Positions 1 to 6,151 of a stretch of DNA of 11,137 bases are shown here, one piece after another. This DNA is from an uncultured Gammaproteobacteria bacterium (GTDB lineage: Bacteria > Pseudomonadota > Gammaproteobacteria > Acidiferrobacterales > CAJVXG01), in contig CAJVXG010000037.1 in NCBI GenBank assembly GCA_913009215.1, forward strand, positions 1-11,137, read 5' to 3'. Both the position numbers and the translations under genes were made by a program. Positions within the stretch are counted from its first letter, which is position 1. Every line of letters starts with the position of its first letter. The notes beneath the pieces are model-generated. The model was not told the origin of the DNA, made no database searches, and was given only the letters and a program-made list of their open reading frames with translations.

Positions 1-1107
1 CAGGTTGCCGATACCGGAATTGGTATGGAGCCGGAACAGATGCGCAAGGTATTCGAGGCCTTCTCGCAGGCCGATGCCTCCACTACAAGAAAGTTTGGCG
101 GTACTGGTCTGGGTCTGGCGATCAGTCGTCGTTTTTGCGAAATGCTGGGTGGCGAAATCAATGTAGAAAGCTTACCGGGAGAGGGCACAACATTTACCAT
201 CTTATTGCCCGTCAGTGGACCGATACGCAAGATTGAGTCGGAAGAGATTGATGATCCATCGAAGCCGATTGCTGATCCAACAGTTGCTCGATATAAAGAG
301 AATGAGAAAAAAACCCCCGGCCAGGAGCGTCGTCGTAATCTTAGTACAGTCCTGGTCATTGACGATGATCCTACAGTACATGATTTAATGCGCCGCTTCC
401 TGAGTAAGGAGGGGTTCAAGGTAGAGACGGCCCTAGGTGGTGAGGCCGGCCTGGCCAAGGCACGCGCCATGCGTCCCAGTGTCATTACGCTGGATGTATT
501 GATGCCAGGTATGGATGGCTGGACGGTGTTACGGGAATTAAAGAATGATCCGGTATTGGCACATGTGCCGGTTATTATGATGACTATGGTAGACGATATG
601 AGTATGGGCTATGCACTCGGTGTGACTGATTATCTGACCAAGCCGGTCGATCGCGAACATCTTGTGGAGACCATCAAGAATTGTGTCAGGACCCGGTCTA
701 CCATGCCCATCCTGGTGATTGATGACGATGTTGCCAGCCGTAAGTTACTGAAGCGTATGTTGGAGATAGAGGGCTGGAGGGTAACCGAGGCCAGTAATGG
801 TATTCTCGGACTGGAGGCGCTTCAGAAAGAAAGGCCAGCAATGATCTTGCTGGATTTAATGATGCCGGAGATGGATGGATTTGCCTTTATTAAAGAGCTG
901 AACAGGCTTGAGGTGGATCCTCCGATTCCCGTAGTAATACTGTCGGCACGAGAGCTTGAGAACTCTGAACGGGAATTACTGAATGATCATGTAGAGGGTA
1001 TTTTGCAGAAAGGTGGATATAACCGGGAACAGCTTTTGGAGCAGATGCGTAGTCTGGTAATGCAATGTACTGACAGTGATTTAGATGCGGAGGGTGGTAA
1101 TGCCTAG
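1..1107 (+). CDS. Hybrid sensor histidine kinase, C-terminal part with two receiver domains (5' end outside window)
   Basis: The frame is open from the first base, so the gene begins upstream; 368 residues are visible. The first ~65 residues are the end of a HATPase_c domain: G1 box DTGIGM, F box (FEAFSQAD) and G2 box (GGTGLGLAISRR). Two response-regulator receiver domains follow, at about nt 346-690 and 703-1050. Each has an acidic pocket (VIDDD), a phospho-acceptor Asp (LDVLMPGMDG and LDLMMPEMDG) and a conserved Lys (LTKPVD in the first, LQKGG in the second). The second has the less standard C-terminal half, with no KP pair. Sensor, dimerisation domain and phospho-His lie outside the window, so the signal is unknown. 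The stop overlaps the next gene, a stand-alone receiver, so the two are probably co-translated partners in one phosphorelay. The family call is secure; a role cannot be assigned. Confidence 0.95.
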   Translation, partial: QVADTGIGMEPEQMRKVFEAFSQADASTTRKFGGTGLGLAISRRFCEMLGGEINVESLPGEGTTFTILLPVSGPIRKIESEEIDDPSKPIADPTVARYKENEKKTPGQERRRNLSTVLVIDDDPTVHDLMRRFLSKEGFKVETALGGEAGLAKARAMRPSVITLDVLMPGMDGWTVLRELKNDPVLAHVPVIMMTMVDDMSMGYALGVTDYLTKPVDREHLVETIKNCVRTRSTMPILVIDDDVASRKLLKRMLEIEGWRVTEASNGILGLEALQKERPAMILLDLMMPEMDGFAFIKELNRLEVDPPIPVVILSARELENSERELLNDHVEGILQKGGYNREQLLEQMRSLVMQCTDSDLDAEGGNA

Positions 1108-1459
1108 AATTTTAGTGGTTGAAGATAACGATATGAATCGGGATATGTTATCCCGACGTTTAAGCAGAAAGGGCTTTGATGTCATTAGTGCGGTGGATGG
1201 CCAACAGGGTATATCCCTGGCCGTCGAAGAGAGTCCGGATTTGATCTTGATGGATATGAGTCTGCCTGTCATGGACGGATGGGAGGCCACACGATTACTC
1301 AAGGCCAAGGAACAAACCAGGGATATTCCGATTATCGGTTTGTCTGCGCATGCCATGTCTGGTGACAAGGAGAAGGCCCTGAACGCCGGTTGTGACGACT
1401 ATGAGACCAAGCCGGTTGATTTTGACAAGTTGTTAATAAAAATAAGTAACTGTCTATAA
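1100..1459 (+). CDS. Single-domain response regulator (CheY/DivK-like)
   Basis: This 119-residue protein is a receiver domain with no output domain. It shows the acidic pair (VVEDND), the phospho-acceptor Asp in LILMDMSLPVMDG, the conserved Ser (GLSAHAM) and the Lys in ETKPVDFDKL. This pattern is typical of DivK-like phosphotransfer or allosteric regulators that follow hybrid kinases. I chose the ATG at 1100 over the in-frame ATG at 1085 because GGAGGG (1089-1094) lies 5 nt before 1100, and because the family begins with P-R-I-L-V-V-E-D. The start lies inside the end of the hybrid kinase gene, overlapping it by 8 nt, which indicates translational coupling. It probably receives phosphate from, or competes within, the relay of the upstream kinase. 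The target protein is not visible here. Confidence 0.93.
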   Translation: MPRILVVEDNDMNRDMLSRRLSRKGFDVISAVDGQQGISLAVEESPDLILMDMSLPVMDGWEATRLLKAKEQTRDIPIIGLSAHAMSGDKEKALNAGCDDYETKPVDFDKLLIKISNCL

Positions 1460-1575
1460 AGTAAAATTTTAATCAAGATTATTTTGTATCTGGCTGGTTC
1501 TGCGGAAGTTCGGCAGTCCGGGCAAATAACACTATAGTCTCGCCCTTTGCATCTTGATTGGTGCGCGTTGAATCC
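1460..1575. other. Intergenic gap between convergent genes
   Basis: The response regulator ends on the plus strand and the CopD-like gene ends on the minus strand, so terminators for both should lie here. I see an A+T-rich imperfect dyad near 1462-1485 and a short dyad at 1500-1516 (CTGC arm pairing with GCAG). Neither is followed by a clear T-tract, so no terminator is called. Confidence 0.4.
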
Positions 1576-2052
1576 CTAGTTCATATCCATAGAATATAGC
1601 AAGTGAGGCCCGGCTGCAGCGACAATAATTGTGGCCAGCCCTATGACCAGGTTAATGGCGACCAGCACACGGATCTGTTGCAGGTTTTTCCCCGCCTGCG
1701 GGAAGTCCCTGGCGGCAACAAAACGTTTCAGGCGCTTGAACGGTGCAAAATAAACGTGAGCAAATATCAGCATCATAATGATGCCCAGTACCTGCATGAT
1801 TTCAATGTTAATTCCGATACCCTTGAACCCGCCATACTCATTAAAGATCATCCAGTAACCGCTGGCAAGAATGACTATGATGGCAATAAAGACCCAGACA
1901 AAGAAGCGATCGAAGGTATTGACCCATAGCGTTAATCGTTGTTCGGGCTCAAGCACGGCTTGTGCCGCAGGGCGCAAACACAGATAAGCGAAGAACATGC
2001 CACCGACCCAGATGACGGCGGCAAGTATATGTAAGGTGACGGATATGGCCAT
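1576..2052 (-). CDS. CopD-family-like integral membrane protein
   Basis: The 158-residue protein is hydrophobic, with four likely transmembrane helices at about residues 4-25, 47-68, 84-105 and 129-150. The first helix carries His8 and the run AAVIWVGGMFF, which matches the conserved His/Trp-Gly-Gly start of small CopD-like inner-membrane proteins. A conserved polar patch (YFAPFKRLKR) sits between helices three and four. CopD family members are linked to copper handling, but many small relatives have no known function, and I would not assign copper transport from sequence alone. It begins 8 nt after the arsenate reductase stop on the same strand, so the two are very likely one transcript. The gene ends facing the response regulator gene. 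Confidence 0.8.
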   Translation of the reverse strand: MAISVTLHILAAVIWVGGMFFAYLCLRPAAQAVLEPEQRLTLWVNTFDRFFVWVFIAIIVILASGYWMIFNEYGGFKGIGINIEIMQVLGIIMMLIFAHVYFAPFKRLKRFVAARDFPQAGKNLQQIRVLVAINLVIGLATIIVAAAGPHLLYSMDMN

Positions 2053-2060
2053 AGTAGTAC

Positions 2061-2486
2061 CTATTGTCTGTTTTTAATAAATTCACTAACACATTGTTTG
2101 ATGTCATCGCGGGTTTTCCGAAATACGGCCGTGATCTCCTCTTCCGTTCCGGTGGCTTTGGCCGGGTCACTGAGGGGCCAATGGATCTTTTCCTGATCAC
2201 CGCTGATGGCGGGACAGTGTTCGTCGGCATGCCCGCAAACGGTAATAATGGTATCGGCGTTTTTGACCATTTCATCTGTCACTACAGTGGATTCCTGACC
2301 GGAGATGTCAATACCGACTTCATCCATGACGGCAATGGCCCTCGGATTTTTGCCATGCGTCTCCAGTCCGGCGGACAGGATGGTAAAGAAGTTACTACCC
2401 AGCGCCCTGGCCCAGCCCTCGGCGATCTGGGATCGGCAGGAGTTGCCGGTACAAAGAAAAAGGATGGTCTTTTTGTTTTCGCTCAA
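2061..2486 (-). CDS. arsC: Arsenate reductase, low-molecular-weight phosphatase type
   Basis: This cytoplasmic enzyme of 141 residues reduces arsenate to arsenite. It has the phosphatase-like P-loop C12-TGNSC-R18 (CX5R), the Cys84/Cys91 pair in VCGHADEHCP used in the thioredoxin-linked disulfide cascade, and Asp107-Pro108 (SDPAK) as the general-acid segment. This matches the thioredoxin-coupled ArsC class rather than the glutaredoxin class. The only usable start is TTG at 2486, because an in-frame TGA lies two codons upstream and no internal ATG precedes the P-loop. Its ribosome binding site is weak. No arsR, arsB or acr3 is next to it, so arsenite export would need genes elsewhere. It is co-directional with the CopD-like gene 8 nt downstream and divergent from the kinase gene at 2538. 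Confidence 0.93.
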   Translation of the reverse strand: MSENKKTILFLCTGNSCRSQIAEGWARALGSNFFTILSAGLETHGKNPRAIAVMDEVGIDISGQESTVVTDEMVKNADTIITVCGHADEHCPAISGDQEKIHWPLSDPAKATGTEEEITAVFRKTRDDIKQCVSEFIKNRQ

Positions 2487-2537
2487 GGCTCAGGTTTTTC
2501 CCCATAGAGTCTGTGAAGTTGGTATTATTTCGATTCC
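2487..2537. promoter_or_regulatory. Divergent intergenic region between arsC and the kinase gene
   Basis: Only 51 nt separate the two divergent start codons, so both promoters or their 5' leaders must be compressed here or overlap the coding regions. I see no convincing -35/-10 pair on either strand and no strong Shine-Dalgarno sequence for either gene. Only the gene arrangement supports this call. Confidence 0.35.
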
Positions 2538-3236
2538 ATGACGGTATTACAAGAATTAACGAGCAAATCCTTGCACGACAAGGTAGTGCGGGTTTACCGC
2601 AAGGGTGGCGGGTCACGTCCGGAGGTAGCGATAGTAGAACTTGATAGTCGGGAGGTGGTGCTGAAGGATTTTGCCCGTTGCGATCCCTGGTTTAGCCGTA
2701 TCCTGGGCGCCAGGCTGGCACGCCGGGAGGCCATTGCTCTGCAACGACTGGATTCGGTTGCCGGTGTGCCAAAGTTGCTGGCCCGCATCGGCAAGCAGGC
2801 ATTGTTGATGGAGCATGTGCCGTCACGGAATGTCAAAGAATATACCAGGGGCGAGCTGCCGGAAGAGGTCATTACCCGATTGTTGCAGCTGGTTGCCGAC
2901 ATGCATCAATATGGCGTGGCCCATTGCGATCTTCGCAGCTTCGGCAATATTCTGGTTGATGAGCATAACCAGCCCCACCTGGTGGATTTCACCGCACATT
3001 TTAAACAGGGTAAACCCTGGAACCCGATTACACGTTGGCTATTCAAACGTTTTTGCATGGCTGATTTTGTCGCCATTGCCCGTATGAAGCGTCGTCACGC
3101 ACCGGACATGCTGAGCGAGGATGAAAGACTGGCCTTGCAAAAGGACCGCAAGACCATCCTGGAACGTGGCGCCCGCATGTTTGGCAAGAGTGTGCGTAAT
3201 GTCTCCCGCTGGCTGTTGACCCGCCGTAAATCTTAA
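2538..3236 (+). CDS. Lipopolysaccharide-kinase/RIO-like small protein kinase
   Basis: The 232-residue protein has a minimal protein-kinase-like fold. Visible elements are Lys43 in VVLKDF (ATP-binding lysine candidate), Glu64 in ARREAIAL (helix-C glutamate candidate), the catalytic loop HCDLRSFGNIL with Asp131 and Asn137, and a metal-binding Asp150 in DFT where classical kinases have DFG. This layout fits the Kdo/heptose-kinase (InaA/WaaP) and RIO/Bud32-like group. Members phosphorylate lipopolysaccharide core sugars or small molecules, and many are unassigned. The Arg/Lys-rich C-terminal ~80 residues could sit on a membrane surface. The start has a poor ribosome binding site, but it is the first ATG and gives a full-length domain. 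By eye the gene is more G+C-rich than the cassette that follows. The substrate is not identifiable. Confidence 0.8.
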   Translation: MTVLQELTSKSLHDKVVRVYRKGGGSRPEVAIVELDSREVVLKDFARCDPWFSRILGARLARREAIALQRLDSVAGVPKLLARIGKQALLMEHVPSRNVKEYTRGELPEEVITRLLQLVADMHQYGVAHCDLRSFGNILVDEHNQPHLVDFTAHFKQGKPWNPITRWLFKRFCMADFVAIARMKRRHAPDMLSEDERLALQKDRKTILERGARMFGKSVRNVSRWLLTRRKS

Positions 3237-3406
3237 GACCTGTATATTTTATGGGTATCATGATATCCATCCCGCTCTTGGCTGTATGCGAAGCACTTTG
3301 ACCCAAATCAACGCGTAATTTGGCTATTGCGATTAACCTTATATATGTACAGGATTTCAAGCACTTGGATGTGCTAAATTTAGTCTGAAGAACCAAGGAG
3401 CAGATC
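3237..3406. promoter_or_regulatory. Leader/upstream region of the MerR-family gene
   Basis: The 170 nt hold several dyads: a 20-nt near-perfect palindrome at 3251-3270, CCAAAT...ATTTGG at 3303-3323 overlapping a TTGACC (3298-3303), an ACCT...AGGAT element at 3336-3355, and AGCAC...GTGCT at 3360-3375. No confident -10 box can be chosen. AAGGAG (3395-3400) is the ribosome binding site of the regulator gene. Autoregulation is plausible because MerR-type genes often control themselves, but this is inference. Confidence 0.4.
3251..3270. repeat. 20-nt palindrome downstream of the kinase gene
   Basis: The segment reads as its own reverse complement except for one symmetric pair (positions 5 and 16, G/T), centred on TCATGA. 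It has no T-tract, so an operator-like dyad is more likely than a terminator. It may also be a chance feature. Confidence 0.4.
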
Positions 3407-3820
3407 ATGATGATGACCGTTAGTCAGCTTTCCAGCAAAGGTGAGGTACTGCCTCACGTTGTTCGTTACTACAGTCGTATCGGATTGCTCAATCCGAGCC
3501 GGCACCCCGAGAATGGATATAAAATGTTTTCCAGCAGGGATTTGATGCGCCTTCGTTTTATTCGGCAAGCCAAGCGCCTTGGGTTCACGCTGGACGAAAT
3601 CAACCAAATTCTGGAAACAAGCGAAAGGCAGTTGTCTCCCTGCCAACAAGTGCGTGAGATATTGATTACGCGAATCCGGGAAAACAGCGAAAAAATTCAG
3701 GAGCTTTTGCGGCTGCAAACCAGAATGGATCAGGCCTTGTCAAAATGGAACAAAATGGCGGATCAGATACCGGAAGGGGATTCCATCTGCCATTTGGTCG
3801 AGTCCATTGATGCAATGTAG
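3407..3820 (+). CDS. MerR-family metal/redox-type transcriptional regulator with two conserved cysteines
   Basis: This 137-residue protein has the MerR winged helix-turn-helix at about residues 4-70 (VVRYYSRIGLL, then NGYKMF and FIRQAKRLGFTLDEI), a coiled-coil dimerisation helix at about 82-115 and a short C-terminal sensor segment. Its only cysteines are Cys79 (SPCQQV), aligning with MerR Cys82/ZntR Cys79, and Cys128 (SICHLVES), aligning with the last MerR/ZntR cysteine. The middle cysteine (MerR Cys117, CueR Cys112) is absent; His129 could help. It is thus a thiol-type sensor different from the classic Hg, Zn and Cu patterns, and the inducer cannot be named. Three tandem ATGs (3407, 3410, 3413) follow AAGGAG; 3407 is listed, but 3410 fits as well. 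It probably activates the promoters at 3828 and 8117 by untwisting their 20-bp spacers. Confidence 0.93.
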   Translation: MMMTVSQLSSKGEVLPHVVRYYSRIGLLNPSRHPENGYKMFSSRDLMRLRFIRQAKRLGFTLDEINQILETSERQLSPCQQVREILITRIRENSEKIQELLRLQTRMDQALSKWNKMADQIPEGDSICHLVESIDAM

Positions 3821-3825
3821 TCTGA

Positions 3826-3863
3826 GCTTGACCTGTATGTAACGAATAGGTTGTAGACTGCAG
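3826..3863 (+). promoter_or_regulatory. MerR-type promoter/operator A (upstream of the propeller gene)
   Basis: TTGACC (-35, 3828-3833) and TAGACT (-10, 3854-3859) are separated by 20 bp, longer than the usual 17 and characteristic of MerR-activated promoters. The spacer contains the dyad ACCT...AGGT (3831-3834 and 3848-3851). Promoter B at 8115-8152 matches it without gaps at 29 of 38 positions. Initiation would fall near 3866, about 40 nt before the GTG start of the propeller gene. Confidence 0.8.
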
Positions 3864-3909
3864 CTGTTAGCTTATAAATATCGATATAGCAAAAATAAGG
3901 AGATTAACA

Positions 3910-4896
3910 GTGAACAGGCCTATCAAACAGATATTATTGGCCGCGACATTGTCGAGTTTATCGATGGCAGTCTTTGCCGGACCCACTGTGTACATCCCGC
4001 TCGGGTCGGCCAATCGGATTATCGCTATTGATGCGGCAAGCAACAAGATTACAGCAACTTACACCGGAGTGGAAAATGCTCATGGTCTGGTCGGTACCCC
4101 CGATGGTGAATATCTGGTAGCTGGCAGTCTGAGCGAGAAACCGCTACCGAAACCGGACCCAAAGGCAAAAAACAGCAAACTGTTTCTGGTGCACCCGGCA
4201 CACGGCCACGTCATGCTTACTATCCCGGTCAGCGGTATGACACATCATCTGGCGATTACACCGAATGGTCGTTATGTTATTTCTACGCATACGACCCGTG
4301 GATACGTTAGTGTGCTGGACATGCAAAGCAATCAAATTGTCCGTACCGTCAAAACCGGACCAGCGCCAAATTATGTGGTAGTGACTCGCGACGGGCAATT
4401 CGCTTATGTTACCAATAGTGGCAATGGCACCATTTCTGAGATTAATTTGCGCCTCTGGAAGGTGACGCGGACTCTTCAGGCCGGGCCTTCACCGGAACAT
4501 TTGGTGTTATCGCGAGATGAGAAAACGTTTTATGTAGCCAATCCGCGCGTAGGCACTGTATCCGTAATTTCTGTCAAGAAGGGCAAGGTTACCAGGTCGT
4601 TTAAGATCGGAAAGGCAATGCACGGCCTGGATATAGGAGACGACGGCAAGACCCTGTTTGCCAGCAGCAAGAAAGACGATTTGTTAGTAGCGTTGAATCC
4701 GACTACCGGCAAAATGCGTAAGCTGAAATTGTCGCCCGCGCCATATCATCTCAATACTATTCGAGGCACCGGGAAAATCTATGTGTCCAGTCGCAAACAA
4801 CCGCTGATTTGGATCGTAGACCAGAAAACACTCAAGGTCGTTGGCAAAATTACCCTGCCTGCAGGGGAGGGTCACCAGATGGTGATTGTGAAGTAA
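3910..4896 (+). CDS. Exported YVTN/YncE-like seven-bladed beta-propeller protein
   Basis: The 328-residue precursor begins with GTG, 7 nt after AAGGAG. It has a Sec-type signal peptide (Lys6, hydrophobic core, cleavage after VFA near residue 23), so the mature protein is periplasmic. The rest is a repeat of about 40-45 residues in the pattern h-x-L-x-x-x-x-DG-x-x-x-y-V followed by V-x-x-I-D-x-x-x-x-K-V, typical of YVTN/YncE and cytochrome-d1-like propellers. A histidine sits at the start of the inner strand in six of seven repeats (His58, 112/113, 197, 238, 280, 322); the third has Asn-Tyr. These residues could line the central channel. There is no heme CxxCH motif. It is the first gene behind promoter A. 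The fold is well supported; function and ligand are unknown. Confidence 0.9.
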   Translation: MNRPIKQILLAATLSSLSMAVFAGPTVYIPLGSANRIIAIDAASNKITATYTGVENAHGLVGTPDGEYLVAGSLSEKPLPKPDPKAKNSKLFLVHPAHGHVMLTIPVSGMTHHLAITPNGRYVISTHTTRGYVSVLDMQSNQIVRTVKTGPAPNYVVVTRDGQFAYVTNSGNGTISEINLRLWKVTRTLQAGPSPEHLVLSRDEKTFYVANPRVGTVSVISVKKGKVTRSFKIGKAMHGLDIGDDGKTLFASSKKDDLLVALNPTTGKMRKLKLSPAPYHLNTIRGTGKIYVSSRKQPLIWIVDQKTLKVVGKITLPAGEGHQMVIVK

Positions 4897-4923
4897 ATTA
4901 TCAATATTAACCGGAGAGCACGT

Positions 4924-5487
4924 ATGCCCGCTATCGTCACAACCAAGGAACACCGCTTTCCGTGGTATGTGCGGATTTTCTTCTGGAACCAGAAGCGCCG
5001 CTATGGACAAGTTTTGGAACCGGCGCGGCTTTGGGGAAGGACACCAAAGGTATTTATTACCCTGGCCTTGTTGTATGGCGCCCTGGATCGTCGTTCTTCA
5101 CCCATCGAACCCCCTCTACGCTCTTTGATTACCGTTCGGGTGTCGCAAATTAACTGGTGTGCTTTCTGTGTAGATCTGAATTCGGCAACGGTGCTCAAGC
5201 GCGGAATTGACCAGGAAAAACTGGCAGACCTGGCTTTATTTGAGGACAGCTCCTTATTTTCAGATAGAGAAAAAGCGGCCCTGGCCTATGCCGAGGCTAT
5301 TACCTATACCGATCGGCAAACGACTGCCGTTATTTTGGATCGCTTGCAACGTTATTTTAACGAAGATGCCATTATCGAGCTGACCGCGTTAATTGCCTTT
5401 CAGAACCTGTCGAGTAAATTTAACGCGGCATTAGGTGTGGAACCGCAAGGGTTTTGCAATTCGGCGCCACAGCCAAAAACAGGCTAA
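4924..5487 (+). CDS. Carboxymuconolactone decarboxylase/AhpD-fold protein with CxxC
   Basis: This 187-residue protein without a signal peptide belongs to the all-helical CMD/AhpD family. The hallmark is SQINWCAFCVDLNS, with Cys79 and Cys82 forming the CxxC redox pair. In AhpD peroxidases the relay adds a Glu 12 residues before the first Cys and a His four after the second; here those positions are Ser67 and Asn86. The thiol pair is therefore kept while the canonical peroxidase relay is not. A further Cys178 lies near the C-terminus. A cytoplasmic thiol-redox or metal-thiol role is more likely than decarboxylation. GGAGAG (4913-4918) precedes the ATG by 5 nt, and the gap from the propeller gene is 27 nt, so the two are one transcript. 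The precise function is unknown. Confidence 0.88.
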   Translation: MPAIVTTKEHRFPWYVRIFFWNQKRRYGQVLEPARLWGRTPKVFITLALLYGALDRRSSPIEPPLRSLITVRVSQINWCAFCVDLNSATVLKRGIDQEKLADLALFEDSSLFSDREKAALAYAEAITYTDRQTTAVILDRLQRYFNEDAIIELTALIAFQNLSSKFNAALGVEPQGFCNSAPQPKTG

Positions 5488-5658
5488 CACTAAAATGATT
5501 CCTTGCAAGAGGTAAAGATACAGCATTAATTTTCAAATCAAAGAATATATTCTCGGTGCCAATAATGCCCCGACTGGACAGGTGAGGAGGAAAGCAAACA
5601 GATTCTGAAGTACCTGAATAAATTGAGAGAAAAGAAGAAATAGATTAAAGGCAACAGT
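5488..5658 (+). other. 171-nt spacer within the operon holding a coding remnant
   Basis: This is the only long gap inside the cassette. No terminator or clear promoter is seen. One frame is open from 5566 to a TAG at 5641-5643 and reads CPDWTGEEESKQILKYL followed by a Lys-rich end, with no usable start codon. A strong GAGGAGG lies at 5584-5590 without a correctly placed ATG. An adjacent frame reads VPIMPRLD just before it. The pieces together recall the C-terminal end of a small c-type cytochrome broken by a frameshift, but this is weak. Confidence 0.35.
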
Positions 5659-6138
5659 ATGTACAGAAAGATCAACAAGATTTTGGCAGTCATCGTCCCC
5701 GGAACTATTCTGTTCTTGTCGTTAGTTCTTATCCCAATGCCTGCAATCGCTTCAGGAAAGACCGCAAATGGTATCACTGTTTATATTGGCACATTTCCCA
5801 CCGCCATGATCAGGGGCCATCCCAAGCTCCATCCAGCCGGGACCATGCATGGCGGGGTGCCCGTACAACCACGTTACCACCTGGTGGTAGCTCTATTTGA
5901 TAAAGAAACGGGTGAGCGCATAACGGGTGCGCGAATAAAAGCCGCAGTTACCAGGGCAAGCAGCAAGACAAGTGTAGCCTACAAGGACCTGCAGGTAATG
6001 CTAATCCAGGGCAAGATAACATATGGTAACTACTTCGGGATGATACCTGGTAGCTATACAATCCGATTGAAAATACAAAGAGCCAACGTACCGCGTATCA
6101 TTAAATTTGAATTCAATTATCAATTGGCGCAGACTTGA
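5659..6138 (+). CDS. Exported protein of unknown function with a His/Met cluster
   Basis: The 159-residue precursor has a basic start (YRKINK), a hydrophobic core and a signal-peptidase-type site (PAIASG, near residue 31), so it is probably periplasmic. After it come Met50, His54, His58, Met63, His64 and His74 within 25 residues, including GTMHGG, and then a beta-rich part with LVVALFDKETGERITGA and YGNYFGMIPGSYTIRLKI. That organisation resembles small Ig-like periplasmic domains (YtkA/FixH-type) and other copper- or iron-associated exported proteins, but I do not recognise a specific family. The His/Met residues could bind Cu or a similar soft metal; this is inference. The ribosome binding site is modest (AAAGGC, 5647-5652). 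It lies 13 nt before the TTG start of the Rieske gene and is surely co-transcribed with it. Confidence 0.75.
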   Translation: MYRKINKILAVIVPGTILFLSLVLIPMPAIASGKTANGITVYIGTFPTAMIRGHPKLHPAGTMHGGVPVQPRYHLVVALFDKETGERITGARIKAAVTRASSKTSVAYKDLQVMLIQGKITYGNYFGMIPGSYTIRLKIQRANVPRIIKFEFNYQLAQT

Positions 6139-6151
6139 TGGGGCAAGGGCC

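Noticed and set aside
1085..1099. Upstream ATG at 1085 as the start of the single-domain response regulator
   Set aside because: GGAGGG lies between it and the ATG at 1100 with correct spacing for 1100, and the extra residues do not fit the family start.
1500..1516. Short dyad CTGC...GCAG as a terminator for the convergent genes
   Set aside because: Interrupted by mismatches, too short a stem and no T-tract on either strand.
2064..2507. 147-codon plus-strand frame opposite arsC
   Set aside because: Antisense to a well-supported arsenate reductase with all catalytic residues; the encoded sequence shows no family features.
4924..5487. True carboxymuconolactone decarboxylase of aromatic degradation
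   Set aside because: The CxxC pair and the absence of any protocatechuate-pathway gene nearby point to the AhpD-like thiol branch instead.
6107..6151. Upstream in-frame TTG at 6107 as the Rieske start
   Set aside because: It would overlap the preceding gene by 32 nt and add 15 residues absent from typical Rieske N-termini; TTG 6152 gives the usual basic segment plus anchor.
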